From Lysobacterales bacterium (GTDB lineage: Bacteria > Pseudomonadota > Gammaproteobacteria > Xanthomonadales > Xanthomonadaceae): a stretch of 64,000 nucleotides of DNA. The stretch is taken from NCBI GenBank assembly GCA_015655355.1, contig JAATFG010000106.1:39934-103933 (forward strand). The letters are read 5' to 3'. The notes under the pieces were generated by a model, which saw nothing but the letters and a program-made list of their open reading frames with translations, searched no databases and was not told the origin of the DNA. Of this stretch, positions 1 through 8,141 are shown piece after piece; position 1 is the first letter of the stretch, and every line of letters begins with the position of its first letter. A program made the position numbers and the translations under genes.

Positions 1-16
1 CGCAAGCGCTGAAAGT

Positions 17-1147
17 TCACGGCGCCAGCGACGGACCCGTGTGCGCGGACGATGCCAGCGGCAAGGTCAAGGTAAAGCACGCGCCGTCGCCGGCCACGGT
101 ATTCAACCGGATATTGCCGCCGGCTTCGGTGATGACGCGGTCGGCCGCGGCCAGGCCGATGCCCGAGCCTTGCCCTTGCGGCTTGGTGCTGAAGAACGGC
201 TCGAACGCGCGCGCCGCGACATCTGGCGCCATGCCGTGGCCGTTGTCCTCGGCGACGATTTCCACCGCCTCGATGCTTACCGTCGAATACAACCGGAACA
301 CGCCGCCGGGCCGCCCATGCAGCGAATCGCTGGCGTTCTTGGCCAGGTTCAACAACACCGCCTCGAATCCGGCACGATCCAGTTGCACCATGGCCGCCTG
401 CACCCCCGGCTCGAACAGCAAGGCCACGTCCGGCGCGAACATCGGCTTCACCAATGGCCACAACGCGCGCATGGCTTCGTTGATGTCGAACACCTCGATC
501 AGGTACTCGTTGCTGCGCGCGAGCGTGAGCAACTTGGAAGTAAGTTGCTGGCCGCGCCGCGTGGCTGCGTCTATGCGATTCAGCAGTTCGCCCACGTCGT
601 CGCCGGCCACCGTGCCGGCACGGTACACGTAGCCGCGGATGATGCCGAGCACGTTGTTGAAATCGTGCGCCACGTTGCTGGCCAGGCGGCCCAGCGCCTC
701 CACCCGCTGCGAATGCACCAGCTGCTGATAGGCCAGTTCGCGCTCACGGATTTCCTGTTCCAGGCGCACGCAGACCAGCGCCAGATCGCGGGTCAGGTGC
801 TGTGCCTTCCTGACCCGGCCAATCAGGCGATCGAGGATCAACGCGACGATCAGCGTGCCCAGCATCGTCGGCAACGCATCCGACGAGGCTTCGCCCCAAT
901 CGACGCCGCCGCTGCGCGCATCGACCCACGTGCCGTGCACGAACATCGGCAGGCAACACGCCAGCATCATCCACAGGCCCATGCGCCCCAGCATCACCCC
1001 AGCGAACAGCAGCAGCACCGTGACGATCACGACGATGATGTCCGCCTGCGCTGCCAATCCGTACACGTGGAAGCTCAACAGCAACCCCGCCAGACTGGAC
1101 AGCATCAGCGTCCACCCCACCCATACGCGCTTTCCCATTCGCCGCAT
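17..1147 (-). CDS. Membrane-bound sensor histidine kinase
   Basis: A 376-residue transmitter. The first 110 or so residues are hydrophobic and form about four membrane segments; a short coiled linker follows. The H-box reads VAHDFNN with the phospho-acceptor at about His161. The ATPase part has an N-box (LNLAKNASD), a G1 box (EDNGHGM) and an F/G2 region (FEPFFSTKPQGQGSGIGLA). The HDFNN type of H-box is typical of NtrB-like and hybrid kinases. There is no periplasmic sensor of any size and no PAS domain, so the signal is probably sensed in or at the membrane. I chose the ATG at 1147 because GAGGTG lies just upstream; the open frame extends to 1312. A partner response regulator is not in the window and could lie just beyond the left edge, downstream of this gene. 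Confidence 0.85.
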   Translation of the reverse strand: MRRMGKRVWVGWTLMLSSLAGLLLSFHVYGLAAQADIIVVIVTVLLLFAGVMLGRMGLWMMLACCLPMFVHGTWVDARSGGVDWGEASSDALPTMLGTLIVALILDRLIGRVRKAQHLTRDLALVCVRLEQEIRERELAYQQLVHSQRVEALGRLASNVAHDFNNVLGIIRGYVYRAGTVAGDDVGELLNRIDAATRRGQQLTSKLLTLARSNEYLIEVFDINEAMRALWPLVKPMFAPDVALLFEPGVQAAMVQLDRAGFEAVLLNLAKNASDSLHGRPGGVFRLYSTVSIEAVEIVAEDNGHGMAPDVAARAFEPFFSTKPQGQGSGIGLAAADRVITEAGGNIRLNTVAGDGACFTLTLPLASSAHTGPSLAP

Positions 1148-1328
1148 CGCCTGCACCTCACGCCCACCGCATGGCCGGTACTCTACAAGCGCAGGCAGGA
1201 AAAAGGCACGTGATTTGCGCCAGGCGCCTTTTGCATCCGATGGCCGATGGCCATCAATGTTGCAACAGCCATATCGAGAGTATTCGCGGTCGGTTCGCTG
1301 TGGAAAACGCATGCCGCAGGGAAGTCGG

Positions 1329-1574
1329 CTATTCCGCGGTCAATGCATCACGCAGCAGTTCGATGACCTTTTCGCCTTGTCCGAGAAGGACAAGCTCAAT
1401 CGCGGTTCGATCACCGAGCCGCGGAATGGGCACCGTGTGCAGCCATTCCACGACCGACGGAACGTGCGGTTCCAGGTGCAGCGCCAGCGCGACGATGCGA
1501 TCGAAGTCATTGTCGTCCCTGCCGTCAGCCGCTCGGATCTCGACACGTTGGGCGAAAGTGGTAGGCGCTGCCAT
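1329..1574 (-). CDS. Small DUF2384-like (Xre/MbcA/ParS toxin-binding domain) protein
   Basis: An 81-residue protein. Its C-terminal half, with EWLHTVPIPRLGDRTAIELV and then GQGEKVIELL, matches the toxin-binding domain of Xre/MbcA/ParS-type antitoxins (pattern: trp-leu, Pro-x-Leu-Gly-x-Arg-Thr, Leu-Leu, Gly-x-Gly, Val-x-x-Leu-Leu). The N-terminal helix-turn-helix normally found in these antitoxins is absent, so DNA binding is not evident. It starts 11 bases after the stop of the 138-residue gene upstream (1586-2002), so the two are probably co-transcribed. A diverged partial copy of this gene lies at 3131-3275. The family assignment is by motif only. Confidence 0.6.
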   Translation of the reverse strand: MAAPTTFAQRVEIRAADGRDDNDFDRIVALALHLEPHVPSVVEWLHTVPIPRLGDRTAIELVLLGQGEKVIELLRDALTAE

Positions 1575-1585
1575 GCCGCCGCCAA

Positions 1586-2002
1586 TCACACGAAATCCAT
1601 CAAACGCTCTGCCAGCCTTTTGCGCAGCAGTTGTCGCGCCAGCGCCAATGCCTCGTCCCGCGTGGCCACCATGTGCATGGGATAGCCCCAGAACTTTTCG
1701 TACACCACCGCAAACGCCCGGGTTGCCAGTCGCAAAGCCGCACTGGGCTCGATGTAGATCGCGGCCAGGACGCAACTCCGCAACGCGTGCTTGTGCCGCT
1801 TCATCCACAGCGAAGCTTGCTTCATGTCTTCCGGCGAATGTTCGTGCCCGGAACGATCAAGCCCCTCGTCGTTGAGCAGAACGAACGCCTCTTCGCGTGC
1901 AAGCAATTCCTCGAATTCGGCGAATGGCGAAGCTTCCGCATCCGGATTCGGGGTTTTCAGTCGTATCCAGACCACGGGAAATCGAGTGGCATCGATGCGC
2001 AT
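1586..2002 (-). CDS. Hypothetical protein, STAS/SpoIIAA-like
   Basis: A 138-residue soluble protein with no signal peptide. Its pattern (an initial aromatic/acidic beta part, FEELLAREEAFVLLND, then MKQASLWMKRHKHALRSC and a late VATRDEALALARQLL) resembles small SpoIIAA/STAS-like proteins in which a user-specific loss of the N-terminal strand is common; I cannot assign a function. The ATG at 2002 is preceded by AAGGAG at good spacing; the open frame continues to 2149 but without a better start. It lies directly upstream of the DUF2384-like gene (11-base gap), so the two may act as a pair, but it does not show the RES motifs of the usual MbcT-type toxin. Confidence 0.5.
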   Translation of the reverse strand: MRIDATRFPVVWIRLKTPNPDAEASPFAEFEELLAREEAFVLLNDEGLDRSGHEHSPEDMKQASLWMKRHKHALRSCVLAAIYIEPSAALRLATRAFAVVYEKFWGYPMHMVATRDEALALARQLLRKRLAERLMDFV

Positions 2003-2214
2003 GCCAAGGCTCCTTCGGAAAACCGGGGAAATGACGGCCACTTCCAACCGGCCATGAAACGTTTCATCGCTACAGGCAGCAAGGGCGTCCTGGCGGGCGA
2101 AGGCTGGCTTGGACGACGCCACGATACCGGCGGGCGATATAGGCGTCATTGAAAAATCAGGACATGTTATTTTTCAATTCGGCCAAATCCCATCTTCCCG
2201 AGAGAAACCACGCC

Positions 2215-3066
2215 ATGGCAAGCATCGTCACGGACAAGTTCAACGCCGCGCACGAGGTGGACCACTTCCCTCGTCCGGTCGTCGCCCTGCACGCCACCCA
2301 CGTGGCCACCAAGGACTGGGAATCCTCGAAGCACCAGCATCGCAGGGCTCAATTGCTCTACGCCGTTCGCGGCATCGTCAATTGCGAGATAGACGACGGG
2401 GTCTGGATCGTCCCGCCGCAATGCGCGGTATGGATACCGGCTGACCTGCCACATTCGGCGCGAGGCTCGGGAACTGCGGAGTGCTACTGCCTGTTCGTGG
2501 ACGCCGATGCGGTGCCCGGGCTTCCCGAAACCTGCTGCACCATTTCGGTATCGCCGCTGTTGCGGGAGTTGCTGTTGAAGGCGGTCGGGTTCCCGGAGCT
2601 GTACGCATTCGGCGGCCGCGAGGAACGGCTGATTGCCGCCTTGCTCGACGAATTGATAGCTGCGCCCATAGAAGACCTGCACCTGCCGATGCCGCGCGAT
2701 CCACGCCTGCGCCGGCTGGCGGAAATGTTGTTGGCCAATCCCACCGAAAGGATCTCGAAGGGCGATTGGGCTGCCCGCATCGGCATGAGCGAACGGAACA
2801 TGAGCCGGTTGCTGTTGCAGGAAATCGGGATGAGCTTCGGACGCTGGCGCCGGCAACTGCACGTCATCCTCGCCCTGCAACGACTGACCAAGGGCGAAAG
2901 CGTGCAGACCGTTGCCCTGGAGTTGGGCTACGAGGATGCCAGCGGCTTCGTCACGATGTTCCGCAAGGCGGTGGGCAAGCCGCCGGCGCGCTATCTGGCC
3001 GATCGCAATGCCGGCATGGGGTCCGCTGCCGTGCCCGGCATCAAGCTTCCCGATCAGGCGGCATGA
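2215..3066 (+). CDS. AraC-family transcriptional regulator (cupin N-domain)
   Basis: A 283-residue regulator. Residues about 20-90 form a cupin-like ligand/dimer domain (HQHRRAQLLYAVRG, then VPPQCAVWIPADLPHS). The C-terminal third carries two helix-turn-helices (WAARIGMSERNMSRLLLQE and VALELGYEDASGFVTMFRK) and ends with the usual GKPPARYL. This arrangement is that of NimR/YeaM-like AraC regulators that control a neighbouring transporter or enzyme. The ATG at 2215 has GAGAG upstream; a TTG-started extension from 2149 is possible but unlikely. It is divergent from the 1586-2002 gene, and its own target is not obvious here. Confidence 0.85.
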   Translation: MASIVTDKFNAAHEVDHFPRPVVALHATHVATKDWESSKHQHRRAQLLYAVRGIVNCEIDDGVWIVPPQCAVWIPADLPHSARGSGTAECYCLFVDADAVPGLPETCCTISVSPLLRELLLKAVGFPELYAFGGREERLIAALLDELIAAPIEDLHLPMPRDPRLRRLAEMLLANPTERISKGDWAARIGMSERNMSRLLLQEIGMSFGRWRRQLHVILALQRLTKGESVQTVALELGYEDASGFVTMFRKAVGKPPARYLADRNAGMGSAAVPGIKLPDQAA

Positions 3067-3130
3067 CGGTTCGGGCGCTTCAGTCAGTCCTGGCAACCCT
3101 TTTCCACTTCTCAGTGCACTGCTCAACAGC

Positions 3131-3275
3131 GCGACAACCTTTTCGCCTTGGCCACGACGAACAAGCTCGATGGCCGTTCTGTCATCGAGCCGTGAAATGG
3201 GCACGGTGTGCAGCCATTCGATGACCGTCGGAAAGTGGAGCTCCAGATGCAGCGCAAGCGCGACGATTAGCGCGA
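3131..3275 (-). pseudogene. Decayed partial copy of the DUF2384-like gene
   Basis: Read on the minus strand, this stretch encodes IVALALHLELHFPTVIEW and then LHTVPISRLDDRTAIELV and GQGEKVVALL. About 40 of 55 residues match the C-terminal part of the protein at 1329-1574, and the DNA is visibly similar (compare 1366-1510). It has no start: its 5' side runs straight into the 3' end of the marR gene, whose TAA lies at the junction. Its original stop is also lost, and the frame continues into the antisense of the AraC gene. I read it as a remnant left by duplication and then insertion or recombination. Confidence 0.7.
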
Positions 3276-3728
3276 TTCTTCAAGCAACAACCGATCGAGA
3301 TTTCCATTCAGGCGGCGCAGCAGGTCAACCAAGGTCGAAATTTCCACGTCGCTGAAACCCTCAAGCTCTTTCCCGTTGTCGGCTTGCAGGGCTTCGCGCA
3401 CCAGCGCCAGCCTCGACAAGGCCTTTTTGGTCAACGAGATGAGACTGCGACGGCCATCTTCCGGGTCCGGTGAACGCTTGATCAGTCCGTCGCGCTCCAT
3501 TCGCGCGAGCGTCTGCGCCATCGAGGGCTGCTCCACCTTCGCATGCCGTGCCAATTCCTTCTGCGACATCGCGCCACCCTCCCGCAGGAGATAGAGCACC
3601 GGCATCTGGCTGATGCCGAGCCCCAGCGGTCTCACCCGACGGTCTCCGAGCCGCATGAGCGACCGCGAGGCCATGTTGACCAACGGTGCAGGGTCGTCGA
3701 ACAAATTCCAGTCCATTGTCGTCGGCAT
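3267..3728 (-). CDS. MarR-family transcriptional repressor
   Basis: A 153-residue winged-helix regulator. The centre has the MarR DNA-binding part: SQKELARHAKVEQPSMAQTL (recognition region), then the wing RMERDGLIKRSPDPEDGR with the conserved Asp-Gly-Arg, and SLTKKA. It is divergent from the TetX-like monooxygenase gene. The shared 64-base gap holds two like palindromes, one of which covers this gene's ribosome binding site (AGGAG), so autorepression and co-repression of the monooxygenase are likely. The stop codon sits at the junction with the decayed gene copy at 3131-3275. The inducer is unknown. Confidence 0.9.
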   Translation of the reverse strand: MPTTMDWNLFDDPAPLVNMASRSLMRLGDRRVRPLGLGISQMPVLYLLREGGAMSQKELARHAKVEQPSMAQTLARMERDGLIKRSPDPEDGRRSLISLTKKALSRLALVREALQADNGKELEGFSDVEISTLVDLLRRLNGNLDRLLLEESR

Positions 3729-3731
3729 TTT

Positions 3732-3747
3732 ACATAGGCTCCTATGT
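3732..3747. promoter_or_regulatory. Probable MarR operator 1
   Basis: A perfect inverted repeat, ACATAGG-ct-CCTATGT. It overlaps the minus-strand ribosome binding site and leader of marR, which starts at 3728. The same half-site recurs in operator 2, with centres 22 bp apart (two helical turns). The assignment to this MarR is inferred from position and symmetry. Confidence 0.75.
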
Positions 3748-3753
3748 TATTAT

Positions 3754-3769
3754 TGATAGGTACCTATGT
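3754..3769. promoter_or_regulatory. Probable MarR operator 2
   Basis: An inverted repeat, TGATAGG-ta-CCTATGT, whose inner twelve bases (ATAGGTACCTAT) are perfectly symmetric. It lies about 24 bp upstream of the monooxygenase ATG (3793), where it would block that gene's promoter or early transcription. It shares the ATAGG..CCTAT half-sites with operator 1. Confidence 0.75.
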
Positions 3770-3792
3770 TAGTTGACTGAAGGAGTTTGTCC

Positions 3793-4974
3793 ATGGCCTC
3801 TCATCCGCATATCGCCATCATCGGCGCCGGCCCCGGCGGGCTGGCGCTGGCCCGGACTCTTCACCTCGGCGGAATTCCCGTGACCGTGTTTGAACGCGAA
3901 CCGCATGCACATTTCCGGCCACAAGGCGGCACCCTGGACATTCATCCCGACTCCGGCCAGCTTGCGCTTCGCCATGCCGGACTGGAAATCGAATTCCGGC
4001 AGATCGCCCGTTACGAGGATCAAGGCAACCGGCTCTACGACAAGACCGGCCGACTGGTGTTCGCCGATGACGACACGGCCAATCGCGACCGGCCTGAAGT
4101 GGATCGAACCGCGCTGCGCAACCTCCTGCTCGCCTCCTTGCCGGCCAACACGATTCGATGGGACCACGCCTTGCAGGAGATACGCGCCAATGCCGATGGC
4201 ACGCACGAACTCGTGTTCGAGCAACGCACGGCGGGTCCTTTCGATCTCGTCGTCGGGGCTGATGGCACGTGGTCGAAGGTGCGTCCTCTGGTCTCGCGTT
4301 ATGTGCCGCAATACACCGGCATCACCTTCATCGAATTCGGAATTGACGACGTGGATGTGCGCCATCCCGCGCTCTCCACGCTCGTAGGGCGTGGAATGCT
4401 CCAGGCAGAGGGGGATGGCCGTGCCCTGATCGTGCAACGCAACGGCAATGCCCACTTGCGCGGCTATGCCATCTTCCGTGTTCCGGTCGAATGGGCGGAG
4501 AAAACATTCGAATTCTCCTTGCCCTCAGCGGCGCGGGCGCGCCTTGCTGGAGAATTCGAGGGCTGGGCGCCTGCACTCGTCAATCTGATCCATGCCTGCA
4601 ACGACCAGATCGTTCCCCGTCCGATTTACGCCTTGCCCGTAGGCCATCACTGGCTCAACCGCACGGGCGTCACCTTGATCGGCGATGCCGCCCACGTGAT
4701 GTCCCCGTTTGGAGGCGAAGGCGTGAATGCAGCGCTGCTAGATGCCGCAGAACTGGGACGGCATCTGATCGAAACCCCGGCCTGGCGCCAGGCCGTTCAA
4801 GCGCACGAGGAAGCGATGTTCGCCCGTATCCTGGACACCGCACAGGGTTCGGCCGATGCGATTGCGACCGAGCTCTCGCATGTCGGCTTGCAACTCAGCA
4901 TGGAAACAATGCAGCAGCATGCCCGGGCGCACGCCAATCAGTTCCGATCCGCGGAGAACGCGATCTCGCGCTGA
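3793..4974 (+). CDS. TetX-like FAD-dependent monooxygenase
   Basis: A 393-residue group A flavoprotein monooxygenase. It has the N-terminal Rossmann motif IIGAGPGGLALARTL, the TetX-type GGTLDIHPDSGQLAL segment, the DG motif VVGADGTWSKVR and the GD motif IGDAAHVMSPFGGEGVNAAL, in order. These bind FAD and NAD(P)H. The family hydroxylates aromatic or polycyclic substrates; the closest architecture I recognise is TetX, but the substrate cannot be read from sequence. The ATG at 3793 has AAGGAG at 3780-3785; an in-frame TTG at 3787 is less likely. It is divergent from marR and probably repressed by it. Confidence 0.85.
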   Translation: MASHPHIAIIGAGPGGLALARTLHLGGIPVTVFEREPHAHFRPQGGTLDIHPDSGQLALRHAGLEIEFRQIARYEDQGNRLYDKTGRLVFADDDTANRDRPEVDRTALRNLLLASLPANTIRWDHALQEIRANADGTHELVFEQRTAGPFDLVVGADGTWSKVRPLVSRYVPQYTGITFIEFGIDDVDVRHPALSTLVGRGMLQAEGDGRALIVQRNGNAHLRGYAIFRVPVEWAEKTFEFSLPSAARARLAGEFEGWAPALVNLIHACNDQIVPRPIYALPVGHHWLNRTGVTLIGDAAHVMSPFGGEGVNAALLDAAELGRHLIETPAWRQAVQAHEEAMFARILDTAQGSADAIATELSHVGLQLSMETMQQHARAHANQFRSAENAISR

Positions 4975-5029
4975 CTGCGGATCACCCCCAGCCGTTCCCC
5001 GAGCGTTTCACTGATCGATCAGGCGCTTC

Positions 5030-5551
5030 CTAGAACGGAATGTCGTCGTCGAAGCTGTCGTCGAAACCGCCGCTTTGCGGCGTGCTTTGCGCCGGCGCTG
5101 GCGCCGGACGGCTGGAACCACCACGCGCACCAGCACCACCACCGCCTTCGCTGCGCGGCGCGCGCGGCGCGGAAGAACGCTCGCTGCGCTCGAAATTGCC
5201 GCCACCACCACCCTCGCCGCGGCCGCCGAGCATCTGCATCTCGTCGGCGATGATGTCGGTCGAATACTTCTCGACGCCGTCGTTGCCGGTGTACTTGTCG
5301 TAGCGCAGGCTGCCCTCGACGTACACCGAGGAGCCCTTGCGCAGGTATTCGCCGGCGATCTCGCCGAGCTTGCCGAAGAACACCACGCGGTGCCATTCGG
5401 TGCGCTCCTGGTTGTTGCCGTCCTTGTCCTTGCGCACGCTGGTGGTCGCCAGCGAAATGCGGGTGATGGCCATGCCGCCCTGGGTGTAGCGGGTTTCCGG
5501 GTCATTGCCGAGGTTGCCGACCAGGATGACTTTGTTGATGCCGCGTGCCAT
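5030..5551 (-). CDS. ssb: Single-stranded DNA-binding protein
   Basis: A 173-residue SSB. The OB-fold covers residues 1-110, beginning [19 protein letters not shown] and including [19 protein letters not shown] and [12 protein letters not shown] low-complexity Gly/Arg/Ser/Pro linker follows, then the acidic tail ending FDDDIPF, which recruits replication and repair partners. Length and layout match E. coli SSB (178). It protects single-stranded DNA in replication, recombination and repair. It is divergent from the polyprenyl synthase gene and convergent with the monooxygenase. Confidence 0.97.
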   Translation of the reverse strand: MARGINKVILVGNLGNDPETRYTQGGMAITRISLATTSVRKDKDGNNQERTEWHRVVFFGKLGEIAGEYLRKGSSVYVEGSLRYDKYTGNDGVEKYSTDIIADEMQMLGGRGEGGGGGNFERSERSSAPRAPRSEGGGGAGARGGSSRPAPAPAQSTPQSGGFDDSFDDDIPF

Positions 5552-5676
5552 TGCTTTTGTTTCATCCGATTCGTCGCCGCCAATGCGGCCTTCCGGGCAA
5601 GTATAGCGAACGGCCTGCCGGCCGCCGCCGTCGGCGCCCGCCCGTGGCCAATGTAGGGAAAAGCCGCGGTGTCCTT

Positions 5677-5682
5677 TACAAT
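5677..5682 (+). promoter_or_regulatory. Possible -10 element for ispB
   Basis: TACAAT lies 27 bp before the ispB ATG in the ssb/ispB intergenic region. No good -35 is visible at the expected distance, so this is a weak candidate. Confidence 0.3.
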
Positions 5683-5708
5683 TCACCGACTTTCCCACTT
5701 TCTCCGCC

Positions 5709-6710
5709 ATGTCCGCCGTCGAATCCCTCCGGCCCGTGCTGTCCCTGCCGCAAATCCAGGCCCTTGCCGCGCCGGACATGGCCGCGATCGACGCGCTGAT
5801 CCGCACCCGCCTGGCCTCGGACGTGGTGCTGATCAACCAGATCGCGGAGCACATCGTCTCCGCCGGCGGCAAGCGCCTGCGGCCGATGCTGGTCGCCCTC
5901 GCCGGCCGCGCCTGCGGCAGGGACGCGAAGCCCGAACACCACCAGCTCGCCGCGATCATCGAATTCATCCACACCTCGACCCTGCTGCACGACGACGTGG
6001 TCGACGAATCCGACCTGCGCCGCGGCCGCAGCACCGCGAATGCCATCTGGGGCAACGCGGCCAGCGTGCTGGTCGGCGACTTCCTGTATTCGCGCAGCTT
6101 CCAGTTGATGGTCGAACTGGATTCGATGCAGGTGATGCAGATCCTCGCCGACACCACCAACCGCATCGCCGAGGGCGAAGTGCTGCAACTGCTGCACGTG
6201 CGCAACCCGGACACCGACGAAGCCGCATACCTGCGCGTGATCGAGCGCAAGACCGCGATCCTGTTCGCCGCGGCGACCCAACTCGGCGCGCTGGCCGCCG
6301 GCGCGGATGCGGCGACACAGCACCGGCTGTTCGATTTCGGCATGCATCTGGGCTACGCGTTCCAGATCGCCGACGATGTGCTCGACTACACCGCCGACGC
6401 CACCGACCTTGGCAAGAATCTCGGCGACGACCTCGCCGAAGGCAAGGCCACCCTGCCGCTGATCCACGCGATGGCGCATTCGGACGCAAGCGTGCGGGTG
6501 CGCCTGCGCGGCATCGTCGAGAACGGCGACGCCGACGCGATGCCGGAAGTGCTGGCCGCGATTCGCGCCGCCGGCAGCATCGAATACAGCGGACGCCGCG
6601 CCAGCGAATATGCGCAGGCCGCCGAGGATGCCCTCGACGGCCTGGCCGAAAACGAAGCGCTCGCAGCGCTGCGCGGCCTGGCGCGCTACGCGGTGTCGCG
6701 CAAGAACTGA
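5709..6710 (+). CDS. ispB: Polyprenyl (octaprenyl) diphosphate synthase
   Basis: A 333-residue trans-isoprenyl diphosphate synthase that extends farnesyl diphosphate with isopentenyl diphosphate to make the ubiquinone side chain. The first Asp-rich motif lies in [15 protein letters not shown] (about residues 95-109), with GGKRLRPML before it, and the second is [12 protein letters not shown], followed by [18 protein letters not shown]. Length fits IspB-type enzymes. Chain length is inferred from the usual quinone (UQ-8) of these bacteria. The reading frame starts with a plain ATG. Confidence 0.93.
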   Translation: MSAVESLRPVLSLPQIQALAAPDMAAIDALIRTRLASDVVLINQIAEHIVSAGGKRLRPMLVALAGRACGRDAKPEHHQLAAIIEFIHTSTLLHDDVVDESDLRRGRSTANAIWGNAASVLVGDFLYSRSFQLMVELDSMQVMQILADTTNRIAEGEVLQLLHVRNPDTDEAAYLRVIERKTAILFAAATQLGALAAGADAATQHRLFDFGMHLGYAFQIADDVLDYTADATDLGKNLGDDLAEGKATLPLIHAMAHSDASVRVRLRGIVENGDADAMPEVLAAIRAAGSIEYSGRRASEYAQAAEDALDGLAENEALAALRGLARYAVSRKN

Positions 6711-6716
6711 AGGGCC

Positions 6717-6742
6717 GTCATTCCGGCAAAAGCCGGAATGAC
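6717..6742. repeat. REP-like palindrome (GTCATTCCGGC family)
   Basis: Perfect stem of 11 bp with a 4-base loop: GTCATTCCGGC-aaaa-GCCGGAATGAC. It lies between the convergent ispB and dienelactone hydrolase genes and could also stop transcription from both sides. Relatives are at 32671-32757, 45495-45576 and, decayed, at 54768-54791. Confidence 0.75.
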
Positions 6743-6750
6743 GAGTGGAG

Positions 6751-7536
6751 TCACTCCGCGGCGAAGCGTCCCTTGAAGAACGCGTGCATCATCATGTACG
6801 CACGCCGCGCGGCGCGCTCGTTGTAGACGCAGCCCGGCGGCGAATTCGCGGTTTCCAGCGCAAAACAATGCACCGCGCCGCTGAAGTTGACGAACTGCCA
6901 GTCGGCACCGGCATTGTCCATCTCGTCCCAGAACTTGGCGATGTCGGCATGGCTGATGTTAGGGTCGGCGGCGCCGTTGAGCACCAGCAGCGGCGTCTTG
7001 ATCGCATCCTTTTCCGCCGGCCTGGCGGTCGTCAGCCCGCCATGGAAGGTGACGATGCCCGCCAGTTGCACGCCGCTGCGCGCCAGCTCCAGCACCGAAC
7101 TGCCGCCGAAGCAGTAACCGAATGCGCCGAGCTTGTCCGCATCGACGTTCGCCTGCGCCTTCAGCACGCCCAGCGCCTTGAGCATGCGCACACGCATGAC
7201 GTCGGGATTCGGGTACAGCTTCTGCACCTGCGCCAGCGCTTCGTCGCCGTTCTGCGGGCGGATGCCCTTGCCGTACATGTCGACGACCAGCACCACGTAA
7301 TCGCTGCCGGCCTGCTGCTTGGCCTTGTCCACCGTCGCATTGGTGACGCCGTACCAGTCCGGCACCATCAGCAGGCCGGGGCGCTTCGCGCTCGTCGCAT
7401 CGTCGTAGACGACGTAGCCGCTGAACACCTGCTTGTCGATCCTCCATTCCACCGGCTTGGCCTGCATCGCCGCGAGAGCCGGCAACGAGAATGTCGCGGC
7501 CAGTGCCGCGAACAACAACACGAACCACTTGCGCAT
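6751..7536 (-). CDS. Exported dienelactone hydrolase family protein
   Basis: A 261-residue alpha/beta hydrolase with a clear signal peptide (residues 1-22, ending PALAA). The nucleophile elbow is GYCFGG, with the cysteine typical of dienelactone hydrolases; the acid is in NGAADPNI and the histidine in AVHCFAL. Dienelactone hydrolases cleave dienelactones in chloroaromatic breakdown, but most periplasmic members of this kind are of unknown substrate. It is convergent with ispB and divergent from the DUF486 gene. Confidence 0.85.
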   Translation of the reverse strand: MRKWFVLLFAALAATFSLPALAAMQAKPVEWRIDKQVFSGYVVYDDATSAKRPGLLMVPDWYGVTNATVDKAKQQAGSDYVVLVVDMYGKGIRPQNGDEALAQVQKLYPNPDVMRVRMLKALGVLKAQANVDADKLGAFGYCFGGSSVLELARSGVQLAGIVTFHGGLTTARPAEKDAIKTPLLVLNGAADPNISHADIAKFWDEMDNAGADWQFVNFSGAVHCFALETANSPPGCVYNERAARRAYMMMHAFFKGRFAAE

Positions 7537-7659
7537 GACACTTCTCCGCGTTGGACTGGGTTGAACAGCGTTTGCCCGAAAGCCGGCGCCGAGTGTAACT
7601 CCGTCCGATGACGCCGAATCGCTATGATTCGCACGTTTCCATCATGCGGATTCTCGCCC

Positions 7660-8019
7660 ATGTCGCCGTTCATCGCCCGCGCCCTTCCCGTCCTGCTGCT
7701 GTTCGGCTCGAATGTTTTCATGACGTTCGCCTGGTACGGGCATTTGAAGCACAAGTCCGCGCCCTTGTTCCTGACCATCCTCGCCAGCTGGGGCATCGCC
7801 TTCTTCGAGTACCTGCTGCAAGTGCCGGCCAACCGCATCGGCAGCGACACGTATTCGGTGGTGCAACTGAAGACGATCCAGGAAATCGTCAGCCTGACCG
7901 TGTTCGCCGGCTTCTCCGCGTGGTTCCTCGACCAGCCGCTGAAATGGAACCACTACGCCGCGTTCGCGCTGATCGTCGGCGCGGCCGCGTTGATGTTCTA
8001 TCAACCGGCGAAAACCTGA
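7660..8019 (+). CDS. DMT-like inner-membrane protein, DUF486 family
   Basis: A 119-residue integral membrane protein with about four transmembrane helices and the DUF486 signatures FMTFAWYGHLK, SWGIAFFEYLLQVPANRIG and KTIQEIVSL. DUF486 proteins resemble small multidrug (EmrE-like) transporters, but no substrate is established. The ATG at 7660 starts just before the first helix; the open frame starts at 7624, giving an N-terminal extension that looks non-coding. Confidence 0.85.
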   Translation: MSPFIARALPVLLLFGSNVFMTFAWYGHLKHKSAPLFLTILASWGIAFFEYLLQVPANRIGSDTYSVVQLKTIQEIVSLTVFAGFSAWFLDQPLKWNHYAAFALIVGAAALMFYQPAKT

Positions 8020-8141
8020 GCCTCGCTGCCCGTCGCTGATTGGCAGGCTCGCGTCGTGCTGGATCACCACGGTCTCGCGGATGACGACGAAGGACGAGCA
8101 CCGCATGTCCATCAAGCGATGCTCATCCGGCCGCACTTTGG

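Noticed and set aside
2167..3204. A 345-codon minus-strand frame across the AraC gene
   Set aside because: Only its first 37 or so codons look real, and these belong to the decayed DUF2384 copy; the remainder is antisense to the AraC regulator.
3793..4974. Calling the flavin monooxygenase a tetracycline-resistance gene
   Set aside because: The architecture is TetX-like, but the substrate cannot be inferred from the sequence, and such homologues are common in soil bacteria.
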